64,000 nucleotides of DNA from contig JADJNC010000025.1 of assembly GCA_016709335.1 (NCBI GenBank), positions 16,018-80,017 of the forward strand, given 5' to 3'. Position 1 is the first letter of the stretch; the number at the start of each line of letters is the position of its first letter. The position numbers and the translations under genes are program-made. Shown here in pieces: positions 1 to 9,727 of this stretch. Source of the DNA: Candidatus Propionivibrio dominans. Lineage in GTDB: Bacteria; Pseudomonadota; Gammaproteobacteria; Burkholderiales; Rhodocyclaceae. Below the pieces are notes generated by a model. That model was not told the DNA's origin. It worked only from the letters and a program-made list of their open reading frames with translations, and did no database searches.

Positions 1-1004
1 ATCGCAGTGACCAGATAAATAGGGTTGGCCCCTTCGAGCATGACGGGTTGAATCGTCACTCGCCAGTCTCCGTCGGCCAGACTCAGGCGACTGACATAGG
101 GATCCTTGCCCTGCATGCTGCCGATCGGCCCGGCGAGCCCGGCCAGCACGGGTATGCCGAGATCCCCGATGCGCGCCAGGCTGGGTTTGGCATCGGGCGT
201 ATCGGGGACGGTGACCAGTTTGGCGGCATCTTCGTGCGCAATCACATAGCCCTGAGAGCTAACCAGAAGCACGTGCGTTCCCGGCGTCACCTTCTGTCGT
301 TTCATGCTCTCATTCAGCGTATCGAGCAGGATGTCCGCCCCGATAACAGCCCGGCCATCCCGGGTTCGCGAGGCAATCGTCGTCCCCACCTTGTGGTTGG
401 AGAAAAAGAGGTAGGGCGGGGTTTTGATCTGCCCTTGCGCCGCCATCGACTCCGTGTACCAGATACGCGTGCGTGGATCGTAGCTGCCGGCATAGTCCGC
501 TCGCTCGTCCTCGCGCAAGGTATTCAGCCCGGCATCGAAATAGACGTAGCGGCCGCGCGGCGGACTGGTGCCGGTCTCGACGCTTTGCAAAATGAAACGT
601 GTGCCTTCAGGTGCCTTGAAAGTCTGACGCTCGGCGTCGTCACCGATGCGCCGGAGGAGGAAGGAGTCGCCGGAGTCATACCCGATATAGATTGACGAGA
701 GCGCGCTTGAGCCGTCCAGTACTTCCTTGAGCAATCCCAGCCGCTGCAAGCGATCCTTGTAGGCCGCGCTGTCGGCAATGGCAGAATGGCGCAGGAGATT
801 GACGGCCATTTCGGCGGGTGATATGACCTGCTTCAGTTCGCCTAGTGTTTCTTGAGCAATGCGCCGGGTGAGATCTTCAGCCGCCGACTCCAGCATGTTG
901 CGCGAGGTGTGGTAGCCGAAACCACCAATCAACCCGCCAACCAGCAGGAGAAGCAGCAGGAAGAGGGTCGAGATGTGTATGTGTAAGGGGAACAGGCGCT
1001 TCAT
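1..1004 (-). CDS. Membrane sensor with periplasmic Cache (PDC) domain, 5' part only
   Basis: The reading frame starts at ATG 1004 and stays open to the left edge, so the C-terminal output domain is outside the window. The first 30 residues (MKRLFPLHIHISTLFLLLLL...) are a positively charged start plus one membrane segment. About 300 residues of extracytoplasmic domain follow. YDPRTRIWY near residue 180 matches the DPRxRPWY motif of Cache_1 ligand-binding domains, and a second PAS-like lobe with VLLVSSQGYVIAHED follows. Such proteins usually continue with a second membrane segment, HAMP and a cyclase, GGDEF, HD-GYP, kinase or chemotaxis output; which one cannot be told here. The ligand is unknown. 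The upstream gap to pilU holds only repeats. Confidence 0.8.
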   Translation of the reverse strand, partial: MKRLFPLHIHISTLFLLLLLLVGGLIGGFGYHTSRNMLESAAEDLTRRIAQETLGELKQVISPAEMAVNLLRHSAIADSAAYKDRLQRLGLLKEVLDGSSALSSIYIGYDSGDSFLLRRIGDDAERQTFKAPEGTRFILQSVETGTSPPRGRYVYFDAGLNTLREDERADYAGSYDPRTRIWYTESMAAQGQIKTPPYLFFSNHKVGTTIASRTRDGRAVIGADILLDTLNESMKRQKVTPGTHVLLVSSQGYVIAHEDAAKLVTVPDTPDAKPSLARIGDLGIPVLAGLAGPIGSMQGKDPYVSRLSLADGDWRVTIQPVMLEGANPIYLVTA

Positions 1005-1023
1005 CAAGGGGCTCCGCAACAAA

Positions 1024-1100
1024 CGTCATTCCGGCGAAAGCCGGAATCCAGAAAAATCAAGGCACTGGACACCGGCTTCCGCCGGTGTGACGGCTTATTC
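1024..1100. repeat. REP-like dispersed palindromic repeat, family A copy 1
   Basis: CGTCATTCCGGCGAAAGCC GGAATC forms a hairpin, followed by CAAGGCACTGGACACCGGC and GGTGTGACGGCTTATTC. The same modules in the same order occur at 29551-29690, and a reduced copy lies at 30044-30088. The palindromic ATTCC...GGAAT core resembles dRS3-type repeats of other betaproteobacteria. It is non-coding and sits in the 1005-1300 gap between the sensor gene and pilU, next to the MITE-like element at 1110-1303. Confidence 0.75.
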
Positions 1101-1109
1101 GGTATTTCC

Positions 1110-1303
1110 TAGCAGCCTGTCGGGCTTGATGGGTCGAAGCGAAAACGCTGTTTCAGTGAAGGCTAACCTTCAGGTTATGCCGTAACTAAAAAGTGGGAGA
1201 CGAGCGCAGTTTTTCACGGATTTCAAGCGAATAGTTGTTCTTGCGCAGGGGAAAATGAGCCGTCTCCTTTGCAGCCGACTTGGTCAAGCCCGACAGGTTG
1301 CTA
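1110..1303. mobile_element. MITE-like element with 20-bp terminal inverted repeats
   Basis: The left end TAGCAGCCTGTCGGGCTTGA (1110-1129) and the reverse complement of the right end (1284-1303) match at 19 of 20 positions. The 194-bp element contains no convincing ORF, which fits a non-autonomous miniature transposable element. The outermost TA may be part of the target duplication. The right end overlaps pilU: its TA(G) forms the pilU stop codon (1301-1303, minus strand). The parental IS is not in the window. Confidence 0.7.
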
Positions 1304-2437
1304 AACGACTTCGAGGTGCCCGATGCCCGAGTTGAGGTCGCGATCCTTCGATTCCTTGCCGTGCAGCTTGATCTGCAAGCGTAGATCATTGACCGAGTCG
1401 GCGTTGCGCAGGGCATCCTCGTAGGTGATATGGCCGGCCTCGAAATGATCGAACAGCGCCTGGTCAAAGGTTTGCATGCCGATCTCGCGCGATTTTTTCA
1501 TGATCTCCTTGATCTCGTGCACTTCACCCTTGAAGATGAGATCTGAGATCAGCGGCGAGTTGAGCATGATTTCAATGGCCGCCACACGACCCTTGCCGTC
1601 CTTCTTGGCCAGCAGGCGCTGCGAAACGAGCGCCCGCAGGTTGAGCGAGAGATCCATCAGCAACTGGTGCCGGCGTTCTTCGGGGAAGAAGTTGATGATG
1701 CGGTCGATGGCCTGGTTGGAGCTGTTGGCATGCAGGGTGGCCAGACACAGGTGGCCAGTCTCGGCGAAAGCAATCGCATGGTCCATTGTTTCCCGATCAC
1801 GGATTTCGCCCATCAGGATGACGTCGGGAGCCTGGCGCAGGGTGTTCTTCAGCGCGGCTTCCCAGGAGTCGGTGTCAACGCCGATTTCGCGTTGCGTGAC
1901 GATGCAACCCTTGTGGTCGTGAATGAATTCGATCGGGTCTTCAACCGTGATGATGTGGCCGTGACTGTTTATGTTACGGTGATTGACCAGTGCCGCCAGT
2001 GAAGTGGTTTTGCCGGTACCGGTTCCGCCGACAAAGATGACCAGACCGCGTTTGGTCATCGCCAGGTCTTTCAGCACGGTCGGTAGCCCGAGTTCATCGA
2101 GTGTCGGGATCGTCATGTTGATCGTTCGGCAGACCACAGCCACACGACCCTGCTGTATCAGCGCGTTGACACGGAAACGCCCGATACCCGAGGGCGATAT
2201 GGCGAAATTGCATTCCTTGGTCGTCTCAAACTCGGCCGCCTGCCGGTCATTCATGATCGAACGCGCCAATTCGGCCGTGTGCTGAGCCGTCAGGAGCTGG
2301 TTTGAAACCGGGGTGATCTTGCCATCCACCTTGATTGCCGGGGGGAAGTTGGCGGTGATGAAGAGGTCCGAGCCATTCTTCTGCGACATCAGGCGCAGAA
2401 GATCGTGCATGAATTTTAGTGCCTGATCGCGTTCCAT
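1301..2437 (-). CDS. pilU: Type IV pilus retraction ATPase, PilU type
   Basis: PilT-like hexameric secretion ATPase that assists pilus retraction at the cytoplasmic base of the type IV pilus. It has a PAS-like N-terminal domain (1-100), Walker A GGTGTGKTT (137-145), an Asp box around EDPIEF, Walker B around VILMGEIRD and a His box GHLCLATLHANSSNQ. Its length of 378 aa and start MERDQALKFMHDLL fit PilU rather than PilT. The ATG at 2437 is preceded by GAGAGGTAA. It lies 22 bp after pilT in the usual pilTU order, so co-transcription is likely. The stop codon is supplied by the MITE-like element at 1110-1303, so the last residues could differ from relatives. Confidence 0.95.
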   Translation of the reverse strand: MERDQALKFMHDLLRLMSQKNGSDLFITANFPPAIKVDGKITPVSNQLLTAQHTAELARSIMNDRQAAEFETTKECNFAISPSGIGRFRVNALIQQGRVAVVCRTINMTIPTLDELGLPTVLKDLAMTKRGLVIFVGGTGTGKTTSLAALVNHRNINSHGHIITVEDPIEFIHDHKGCIVTQREIGVDTDSWEAALKNTLRQAPDVILMGEIRDRETMDHAIAFAETGHLCLATLHANSSNQAIDRIINFFPEERRHQLLMDLSLNLRALVSQRLLAKKDGKGRVAAIEIMLNSPLISDLIFKGEVHEIKEIMKKSREIGMQTFDQALFDHFEAGHITYEDALRNADSVNDLRLQIKLHGKESKDRDLNSGIGHLEVV

Positions 2438-2459
2438 GATTTACCTCTCACCCTTTACG

Positions 2460-3506
2460 TTAAGCGCCCGGGAAAGCGTCCTTGTTGGCGGCCTTGCCGC
2501 GAGCTTCAACCGAAGAAACAAGGTTTCGTCGAACCAGTTCAAGAAGATTCTGATCGAGGGTTTGCATGCCCAACTGAGCCCCCGTCTGGATTGCCGAATA
2601 CATCTGTGCCACCTTGTTTTCACGGATCAGGTTACGAATCGCCGGCGTGCCGATCATGATTTCGTGTGCCGCCATGCGCCCGGTACCGTCCTTGGTCTTG
2701 AGCAGCGTTTGCGAAATAACCGCACGCAAGGATTCGGAAAGCATCGAGCGAACCATTTCCTTCTCGGCCGCCGGGAAAACGTCAACGATACGGTCAATCG
2801 TCTTGGCCGCGCTCGAGGTGTGCAGGGTGCCAAAGACGAGGTGGCCGGTTTCGGCGCCGGAGAGCGCGAGGCGAATGGTTTCCAGATCGCGCATTTCGCC
2901 GACCAGGATGACATCCGGGTCTTCGCGCAGCGCCGAGCGCAGCGCGTTGGCAAACGACAGGGTATGCGGTCCGACTTCGCGCTGGTTGATCAGACACTTT
3001 TTCGATTCGTGCACGAATTCGATCGGATCCTCGACGGTGAGAATGTGGGCGTGCTCGTTTTCGTTGATGTGGTTGACCATCGCCGCCAGGGTGGTCGATT
3101 TGCCCGAACCGGTCGGGCCGGTGACCAGCACGATGCCCCGCGGATATTCGGAAATATCCTTGAATATCTTCGGGCAGTTCAGATCTTCGAGCGAAAGGAT
3201 TTTTGAGGGAATGGTCCGGAAGACCGCTGCCGCGCCCCGGTTCTGCACAAAGGCATTGACGCGGAAGCGGGCCAGGTTGGGGATTTCGAAGGAAAAATCG
3301 CACTCCAGAATCTCTTCGTAGTGCTTGCGCTGGCCATCGTTCATGATGTCATACACCATGGCATGCACATCCTTGTGCTCCATGGCTGGCAGGTTGATGC
3401 GGCGTATATCGCCATGCACGCGGATCATCGGCGGCAACCCCGACGAGAGGTGCAGGTCAGACGCCTTGTTCTTGACACTGAAAGCCTGCAGTTCGGTAAT
3501 ATCCAT
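2460..3506 (-). CDS. pilT: Type IV pilus retraction ATPase PilT (twitching motility)
   Basis: Motor ATPase that depolymerises pilin during retraction. It has an N-terminal PAS-like domain beginning MDITELQAFSVKNKASDLHL, Walker A GPTGSGKST (130-138), Asp box EDPIEFVH, Walker B VILVGEMRD, His box GHLVFGTLHT, and the PilT-specific AIRNLIRE signature near residue 285. Its 348 aa are normal for the family. GAGGACG lies upstream of the ATG at 3506. It is the first gene of the pilTU unit and is divergent from yggS. The Pil-Chp system at 40-49 kb probably regulates this motor. Confidence 0.97.
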   Translation of the reverse strand: MDITELQAFSVKNKASDLHLSSGLPPMIRVHGDIRRINLPAMEHKDVHAMVYDIMNDGQRKHYEEILECDFSFEIPNLARFRVNAFVQNRGAAAVFRTIPSKILSLEDLNCPKIFKDISEYPRGIVLVTGPTGSGKSTTLAAMVNHINENEHAHILTVEDPIEFVHESKKCLINQREVGPHTLSFANALRSALREDPDVILVGEMRDLETIRLALSGAETGHLVFGTLHTSSAAKTIDRIVDVFPAAEKEMVRSMLSESLRAVISQTLLKTKDGTGRMAAHEIMIGTPAIRNLIRENKVAQMYSAIQTGAQLGMQTLDQNLLELVRRNLVSSVEARGKAANKDAFPGA

Positions 3507-3574
3507 CGGGGTTCGTCCTCAGCGGTGGTCGGGGTGCAGTGCTATACTTTGGAGCATCCTTGCAACTACTGATT

Positions 3575-4273
3575 ATGACTACAATATCTGCAAACCTGCA
3601 AGCCGTTCTCGCACGTATTGCCGCGGCGGCAAGAAAGTACGGACGAAATCCTGACGATATTTCTCTGCTTGCCGTGAGCAAGACCTGGCCGGCCTCCGCT
3701 GTTCGTGAAGCGGTTGCCGCCGGTCAAAGGGCTTTCGGCGAAAACTATGTGCAGGAAGGCGTTGAGAAGGTGGCCGAACTTGCTTCGCTGGGACTTGAGT
3801 GGCATTTTATCGGTCCACTGCAGAGCAACAAGACGCGACGGGTGGCGGAGGTTTTCGACTGGGTGCATTCAGTCGATCGCCTGAAGATCGCTGAACGGCT
3901 GGCCGCGCAGCGACCCGATGCGCTGCCGCCTTTGCAGGTCTGCCTGCAGGTGAATGTCAGCGGCGAAGATTCGAAAAGCGGCGTGCCGATGTTTGAAGTG
4001 CCATTGCTGGCGCGTCGGCTTGCGTCGCTGCCGCGCCTGAAACTGCGCGGGCTGATGGCCATTCCCGAACCGCTTGATGACTTTGTGCAACAGCGGCAGG
4101 CGTTTGGCCTGCTGCACAGGATTTATCAACAATTGAAGTGCGACGGCCTGACGCTCGATACGCTGTCGATGGGCATGTCGCATGACCTCGAAGCCGCAAT
4201 CGCCGAGGGGGCGACAATGGTGCGTGTGGGTACGGCCATTTTTGGCCAGCGAATGCTTGAAACTTCGGTGTGA
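3575..4273 (+). CDS. yggS: PLP homeostasis protein, YggS/YBL036C family
   Basis: Small pyridoxal-phosphate-binding TIM-barrel protein that buffers PLP and affects amino-acid metabolism; no enzymatic reaction is established for the family. Starting at ATG 3575 (MTTISANLQAVLARI) gives 232 aa and places the PLP lysine at K36 in LLAVSKTW, as in E. coli. An in-frame codon at 3539 would add 12 atypical residues and was not used. FGENYVQE, WHFIGPLQSNK and MSHDLEAAI are family motifs. It is followed after 12 bp by proC, a common yggS-proC-yggT arrangement. Confidence 0.95.
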   Translation: MTTISANLQAVLARIAAAARKYGRNPDDISLLAVSKTWPASAVREAVAAGQRAFGENYVQEGVEKVAELASLGLEWHFIGPLQSNKTRRVAEVFDWVHSVDRLKIAERLAAQRPDALPPLQVCLQVNVSGEDSKSGVPMFEVPLLARRLASLPRLKLRGLMAIPEPLDDFVQQRQAFGLLHRIYQQLKCDGLTLDTLSMGMSHDLEAAIAEGATMVRVGTAIFGQRMLETSV

Positions 4274-4285
4274 AATAGGCAGAAC

Positions 4286-5098
4286 ATGAAAATTACATTC
4301 CTCGGCGGAGGCAACATGGCCAGCGCGCTGATTGGCGGCTTGCTGAATCAGGGCTTTTCTCCCGAGGAGATGGCCGTGATCGAAATTGGCAAAGAAAACC
4401 GTGTGCGTCTTGTCAAGGCCTACGGGCTGCGTTGTTACGCCAGGCCGGAGGACCAGGCCATGCAGTGCGACGTTTTGCTGCTGGCGGTCAAGCCGCAACA
4501 GATGCGCGAGGCCTGCGCATCGCTGACGCCGTATCTCAAGCAGCAGTTGGTGATCAGTATTGCGGCCGGTCTGCGCCTCGCCGATCTGTCGCGCTGGCTG
4601 GGTGGCCATGACAAACTGGTGCGTGCCATGCCCAACACGCCGGCACTGATCGGCTCCGGGGTGACCGGGCTGTTTGCCCTGCCGAGCGTCTCCGAGGCCG
4701 AGCGACTGGGTGCCGAGCGAATTCTGCGGGCGGTCGGCAGTACCCTGTGGGTGACCGATGAGGCGCAGATTGACGCCGTGACGGCCATTTCCGGCAGTGG
4801 ACCGGCTTATGTTTTTCTGTTCATTGAAGCCTTGCAGCAGGCGGCAATTACCCTCGGCTTCACCCCCAGTCAGGCGACCCAGCTCTCGATTGAAACGACG
4901 CTGGGTTCGGCCAGGCTGGCCGCACAATCCGACGAGCCAGCCTGCCTGCTACGTGAGCGGGTCACTTCAAAGGGTGGAACGACCGAAGCGGCATTGCTCA
5001 GGATGGCCGAATGTGGCGTCAAGGACGGTATTATTGCCGGTGTGCTGGCGGCCAAGGCGCGAGGCGCTGAACTGGGTGATCTGCTCGGCAAGGATTAG
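4286..5098 (+). CDS. proC: Pyrroline-5-carboxylate reductase
   Basis: Catalyses the last step of proline synthesis, NAD(P)H-dependent reduction of 1-pyrroline-5-carboxylate. The N-terminal Rossmann motif FLGGGNMASALIGG starts at residue 4. VKPQQM, RAMPNTPALIGSG and the ISGSGPAYVF dimerisation/active-site region near 160 follow, and the C-terminal signature ERVTSKGGTTEAAL is present. The 270 aa are normal for the family. It lies between yggS and yggT with gaps of 12 and 2 bp, so one operon is likely. Confidence 0.97.
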   Translation: MKITFLGGGNMASALIGGLLNQGFSPEEMAVIEIGKENRVRLVKAYGLRCYARPEDQAMQCDVLLLAVKPQQMREACASLTPYLKQQLVISIAAGLRLADLSRWLGGHDKLVRAMPNTPALIGSGVTGLFALPSVSEAERLGAERILRAVGSTLWVTDEAQIDAVTAISGSGPAYVFLFIEALQQAAITLGFTPSQATQLSIETTLGSARLAAQSDEPACLLRERVTSKGGTTEAALLRMAECGVKDGIIAGVLAAKARGAELGDLLGKD

Positions 5099-5100
5099 AC

Positions 5101-5640
5101 ATGTTCACACAAGCCGGGCTGTTTCTGCTCGACGCCCTGATCGGCTTCCTCACCTTCGCGCTGCTCCTGCGTTTTTACATGCAGGCTTTCCGCGTTTCAT
5201 TCCGTAATCAGGTCGGCGCCTTTGTCGTGCAGTTGACCAACTGGCTGGTGATGCCGCTACGCAAGGTGTTGCCGGGACTCTTCGGACTCGATCTGGCCAG
5301 CGTCTTGCCGGCTTATCTGTTGCAGGTCTTGTTGCTGTTTGTCGTGTTTTTGCTGCGCGGCGGCCTGGACGTGGCGGCGACGGGCAATCTGCACGGGCTG
5401 ATTTTCTGGACTGCGCTGCTGGCCACTCTGCGCATCAGCGTTTATCTGCTGATCGGAGCGCTTTTCTTGCAGGCCATCCTCTCCTGGGTGAGCCCCCACT
5501 CTCCTCTGGCGCAGCCGCTGGCGCAGTTGACACGGCCTTTTCTCGATCCGATCCGGCGCATCGTCCCGCCCATCGCCGCCATCGACCTGTCGCCGCTGAT
5601 CGCCATTCTCCTGGCGCAGGTGGTGCTGATCTTCCTGTAA
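5101..5640 (+). CDS. yggT: YggT-family integral membrane protein
   Basis: 179 aa with two copies of the YGGT repeat, each with two hydrophobic segments: about residues 5-25 and 65-90, then 100-130 and 160-179. RFYMQAFRVSFRNQ and FLDPIRRIVPPIAAIDLSPL are conserved YggT sequences. Family members have been linked to osmotic tolerance, cell division or cofactor assembly, but no single activity is settled. It starts 2 bp after proC. The expected partner DUF167 gene follows but is damaged. Confidence 0.9.
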   Translation: MFTQAGLFLLDALIGFLTFALLLRFYMQAFRVSFRNQVGAFVVQLTNWLVMPLRKVLPGLFGLDLASVLPAYLLQVLLLFVVFLLRGGLDVAATGNLHGLIFWTALLATLRISVYLLIGALFLQAILSWVSPHSPLAQPLAQLTRPFLDPIRRIVPPIAAIDLSPLIAILLAQVVLIFL

Positions 5641-5698
5641 CAGGCATGGATCTGGCGCCACCCCACATTATGAAAGTTGCCGGCTTGCCCGTTTACCT

Positions 5699-6380
<682 letters not shown>

Positions 6381-6407
6381 GTGAACGGCGCCGGGGCTGC
6401 CCCGCCG

Positions 6408-6644
6408 CCGGGCGCAAATAAAACGGAAGTCGCCGGAATCCATGGCGATGCACTGAAAATACGCCTGGCCGCAGCGCCGGTGGATGGCAAAGCCAATGCC
6501 GCGCTGATCGCGTTTGTTGCCGATCGGCTGGGGCTGGCAAAGTCGGCAATCCGCCTTAAAAGCGGCCAGACTTCGCGGCGCAAGGTGCTTGAAGTCGTCG
6601 CGGCGCCGGCCGACACGGCGCAACGCTTGTTGCCGGACACCTGA
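6408..6644 (+). pseudogene. DUF167 / YggU-family protein, 5' end lost in low-complexity block
   Basis: From PGANKTEVAGIHGDALKIRL to the stop the reading is a normal C-terminal four-fifths of a DUF167 protein. The hallmark VDGKANAALIAFVADRLG and the basic SGQTSRRKVLEV strand are both intact. These small proteins (about 95-100 aa) usually sit directly after yggT, as here; their biochemical role is unknown. The N-terminal 20 or so residues and start codon cannot be recovered because the upstream sequence is poly-G/poly-C. I regard this as an intact gene in the organism, damaged in the assembly. Confidence 0.7.
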
Positions 6645-6721
6645 CAGACGGGAGTCTTGCGCCACAAATCGTTGATCCTTGCCTGCTCGTTGTCTAGGGC
6701 AAATGCATCAAACTGAGACAC

Positions 6722-6840
6722 CCACCGCGAAGGCGCTAAGGTCGCGAAGTTTTCGCAAAGAAAGTCAAAGACGACCATTACATATTGGCTTTCTTCTTCT
6801 CTCTTTGCGTTTCCTTTGCTTCTTTGCGGCTCTGCGGTGG
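6722..6840. repeat. Family C long inverted repeat (CCACCGC-AAAG type), copy 1
   Basis: CCACCGCGAAGGCGCTAAGG at the left pairs with CTTTGCGGCTCTGCGGTGG at the right end. The arms are built of short repeats of (G)CGCAAAG / CTTTGCG with roughly 8-9 nt periodicity. The 6645-6948 gap between the DUF167 remnant and ribE otherwise holds no gene. I found no FMN riboswitch there. The second copy lies between ccmA and ccmB (22489-22599). Confidence 0.75.
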
Positions 6841-6948
6841 ACTTTGAAGTTTGGTGCGATTGCCCTGGCTTTGTCTTTGCCGACGGGTCAGCGTGGCAAC
6901 GTGGTAGAATCCTACCCCCTGCCTGCACCCATCCGATTGATCTTCAAT

Positions 6949-7569
6949 ATGTTCTCCGGAATCATTGCCGCACTTGGACACATTACCGAACTGACGCCGC
7001 GCAACGACGGCACGCCGACCGTTCGCCTGAGCATCGAGGCCGGTCAACTCGGCCTCGACGACGTCACTCTGGGTGACTCGATTGCCTGCAACGGCGTCTG
7101 CCTGACTGTCGTCGATACGCGGGATAACAGCTTCTTTGTCGACGTCTCGCCGGAAACGCTGTCCTGCACCATAGGGCTGGACGCACCCGGCCCGGTCAAT
7201 CTGGAGAAGGCGTTGCGCCTGGCAGACCGTCTTGGCGGTCACCTGGTTTCCGGTCACGTCGATGGCGTCGGCGAAGTGCTGCGCTTCGATCCCGTTGGCG
7301 ATAATCGGCTGCTGGAAATCCGCGCGCCCGAAGTTCTGGCCAGATACATTGCACGCAAGGGCTCGATCACTGTCAATGGCGTCAGCCTGACCACCAATCG
7401 GGTCTCCGGCGCCTGTTTTACCATCAACCTGATTCCGCACACCCTTGAAGCGACGACGCTAGGTCGCCTGAAGCCGGGTAGCCGGGTCAATCTCGAAATC
7501 GACCTGATCGCGCGCTACGTCGAGCGCATGCTCAATCCTGACGCCATCGACGCGTCCGAGGCTGGATAA
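6949..7569 (+). CDS. ribE: Riboflavin synthase, alpha chain
   Basis: Dismutates two 6,7-dimethyl-8-ribityllumazine molecules to riboflavin. [10 protein letters not shown] is the canonical start, so ATG 6949 was chosen although the frame is open from 6679. Two lumazine-binding barrels follow, each with a [13 protein letters not shown] or [16 protein letters not shown] motif and a [21 protein letters not shown] segment. The 206 aa are typical. It abuts ribB, so ribE-ribB-ribH-nusB is probably one operon. Confidence 0.96.
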   Translation: MFSGIIAALGHITELTPRNDGTPTVRLSIEAGQLGLDDVTLGDSIACNGVCLTVVDTRDNSFFVDVSPETLSCTIGLDAPGPVNLEKALRLADRLGGHLVSGHVDGVGEVLRFDPVGDNRLLEIRAPEVLARYIARKGSITVNGVSLTTNRVSGACFTINLIPHTLEATTLGRLKPGSRVNLEIDLIARYVERMLNPDAIDASEAG

Positions 7570-8694
7570 ATGTCACCCCAACACCGATCCGCTATTGCCC
7601 CGATCGAAGAAATCATCGTTGAGATGCGCGCCGGGCGCATGGTCATCCTCGTCGATGAGGAAGATCGCGAAAACGAGGGCGACCTTGTCCTGGCTGCCGA
7701 ACACGTTACGCCAGAAGCAATCAATTTCATGGCCAAGCATGCGCGCGGGCTGATCTGCCTGACGCTGAGGGAGGAGCGCTGCAGGCAGATCGGCCTGACG
7801 CAGATGGCACGCGACAACAAGAGCCATTTCAGCACCGCCTTCACCGTTTCGATAGAAGCAGCGAGCGGCGTGACCACCGGCATTTCGGCGCAGGACCGCG
7901 CGCGCACCATTCAGGTGGCCGTGGCTCGGGACGCGCGACCGGAGGATATCGTCCAGCCTGGACACATCTTTCCGATCACCGCCAAGGCCGGCGGCGTGCT
8001 GGTGCGCGCCGGTCACACCGAGGCCGGTTGCGATCTTGCCCAGATCGCCGGCCTCGATCCGTCATCGGTCATCTGTGAAATACTCAAGGACGATGGTTCG
8101 ATGGCGCGGCTGCCCGATCTGATCGAATTCGCCCGCAAGCACGGCCTGAAGATCGGCACCATAAGCGACCTCATACATTTCCGTAGCCGCAACGAAAAGC
8201 TGGTCGAGCGTACCTTCTCCCGGCCAGTACAATCAGCGCATGGCGAGTTCATCCTGCACGCCTATACCGATCGTACCTCGAATGAAGTTCATCTGGCATT
8301 GACCCGGGGCGAGATTCATCCGGAAAGGGAAACGCTGGTGCGCGTGCATGAACCGCTCACTGTGATCGATTTCCTTGATCCGTCCAGCGGTCGCCACACC
8401 TTCTCCCTCGACCAGGCCCAGAGGGCGCTGGCGCGGGTAGAATCCGGCGTCATCGTTCTCCTGCGTCGTCCGGAAACCAGCCATGACATTCTTGCCGCGC
8501 TGGTCGAGCAATCGCCTGCTCAGCGTCCGGCAGCGAAATGGGATCCACGCATCTACGGCATCGGCGCACAGATCCTGCGCGATCTCGGCGTCTGTAAAAT
8601 GAAGCTGCTGGCCAGTCCGCGACGCATGCCGAGCGTGACCGGTTTCGGACTCGAAGTGACGGGATATATCGCTTCGCCGGCCGAACTTGAGTGA
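7570..8694 (+). CDS. ribB: 3,4-dihydroxy-2-butanone 4-phosphate synthase with degenerate GTP cyclohydrolase II-like domain
   Basis: Residues 1-205 are a complete RibB domain converting ribulose 5-phosphate to the four-carbon riboflavin precursor: [12 protein letters not shown] (Mg and active-site acids), THFST-like [13 protein letters not shown], and HTEAGCDL. Residues 206-374 align with GTP cyclohydrolase II, but the GSxRCDCG zinc-cysteine cluster is absent. The region reads [20 protein letters not shown], so this half is probably not a cyclohydrolase. Such RibBX-like proteins are known in proteobacteria; a separate ribA is then expected elsewhere. Confidence 0.92.
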   Translation: MSPQHRSAIAPIEEIIVEMRAGRMVILVDEEDRENEGDLVLAAEHVTPEAINFMAKHARGLICLTLREERCRQIGLTQMARDNKSHFSTAFTVSIEAASGVTTGISAQDRARTIQVAVARDARPEDIVQPGHIFPITAKAGGVLVRAGHTEAGCDLAQIAGLDPSSVICEILKDDGSMARLPDLIEFARKHGLKIGTISDLIHFRSRNEKLVERTFSRPVQSAHGEFILHAYTDRTSNEVHLALTRGEIHPERETLVRVHEPLTVIDFLDPSSGRHTFSLDQAQRALARVESGVIVLLRRPETSHDILAALVEQSPAQRPAAKWDPRIYGIGAQILRDLGVCKMKLLASPRRMPSVTGFGLEVTGYIASPAELE

Positions 8695-8733
8695 CCCCTA
8701 CAGAATCCACTGAAACCACCAGAAAGCGCTGCC

Positions 8734-9216
8734 ATGGCCCGTTACGAAAATTGCTATGAATACGAACCCGACCTGGCCGGAGCCGGACTGTCTATCGGCA
8801 TCGTCATGAGCCGCTTCAATCAGGACATCGGCGAAGGTTTGCTCGGGGCCTGTACGAGCGAACTCAAGCGTCTCGGGGTTGCCGACTGCGCTATCGAGAT
8901 TGCCACCGTACCCGGCGCGCTCGAAATCCCGCTGGTTCTGCAAACAATGGCGCAAAGCGATCGCTACGATGCTCTGATCGCTCTTGGCGCCGTCATTCGC
9001 GGCGACACGTATCATTTTGAAGTGGTTTCCAACGACTCCTGCCGTGCGGTCATGGAAGTGCAACTGGATACCGGCATACCGATAGCCAACGGCATCCTGA
9101 CCTGCGAGGACGACGATCAGGCACTGGCGCGCATGCAGCAGAAGGGCTCGGACTGTGCGCGGGCGGCCGTCGAAACGGCCAACCTGCTGCGTGCCATCGG
9201 CGAAAGACCTGCATGA
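8734..9216 (+). CDS. ribH: 6,7-dimethyl-8-ribityllumazine synthase
   Basis: Condenses the RibB product with the ribityl-aminouracil to give the RibE substrate, usually as a 60-mer or pentamer. Motifs: [19 protein letters not shown], the VPGALEIPL substrate loop, [19 protein letters not shown] with the catalytic His, and IPIANGILT near the phosphate site. The 160 aa are normal. Its stop overlaps the nusB start (ATGA at 9213-9216), a conserved translationally coupled pair. Confidence 0.97.
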   Translation: MARYENCYEYEPDLAGAGLSIGIVMSRFNQDIGEGLLGACTSELKRLGVADCAIEIATVPGALEIPLVLQTMAQSDRYDALIALGAVIRGDTYHFEVVSNDSCRAVMEVQLDTGIPIANGILTCEDDDQALARMQQKGSDCARAAVETANLLRAIGERPA

Positions 9217-9710
9217 GCACTGCGCCGGAGACCGCCATAGCGGAAAGCAAAGCCGCCAGGGTCGCCAAATCACCGCGCCGACGTGCCCGCGAGTTTGCGC
9301 TGCAAGGTCTCTACCAGTGGCAGATCAGTGGCAACGACGAGGCGTCCATTGAGGCGCATCTGGCCGACATCGCCGGTTTTGACAAGGCCGATCGCCAGTT
9401 TTTCGTCGCCGTGTTGCGCGGCGTCCTCGCCCAGCATCCGGTTTTGCAGGAACAACTCCAGGCTCACCTCGACCGCCCTTTCAGGGAACTGTCACCGGTC
9501 GAGGCTTCCGTTCTGCTGGCCGGCGCGTACGAACTGGTCAATTGCCCGCAAACGCCCTATCGCGTCATCATCAACGAAGCCATCGAACTGGCCAAGGGCT
9601 ACGGCGGCACCGATGGCCACAAATACGTCAACGGCGTACTCGACAAACTGGCCGCCAAGTTGCGCCCGCTTGAAGTCGAAGCCAAGCGCGCAGCCAATCG
9701 AAAATCTTGA
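9213..9710 (+). CDS. nusB: Transcription antitermination factor NusB
   Basis: All-alpha RNA-binding protein that binds boxA with NusE (S10) and promotes antitermination at rRNA operons. [16 protein letters not shown] near residue 28 and the C-terminal [32 protein letters not shown] are the standard signatures. At 165 aa it carries a normal betaproteobacterial N-terminal extension. It overlaps ribH by 4 nt and is followed by a family D repeat before thiL. Confidence 0.96.
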   Translation: MSTAPETAIAESKAARVAKSPRRRAREFALQGLYQWQISGNDEASIEAHLADIAGFDKADRQFFVAVLRGVLAQHPVLQEQLQAHLDRPFRELSPVEASVLLAGAYELVNCPQTPYRVIINEAIELAKGYGGTDGHKYVNGVLDKLAAKLRPLEVEAKRAANRKS

Positions 9711-9727
9711 GTAACCCAAAACCTTGA

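Noticed and set aside
3869..4927. 352-aa open frame opposite yggS and proC
   Set aside because: Antisense to two strongly conserved genes with no recognisable domains; a high-GC shadow frame.
6645..6948. FMN riboswitch before ribE
   Set aside because: None of the conserved RFN-element blocks are present; the gap holds a family C inverted repeat.
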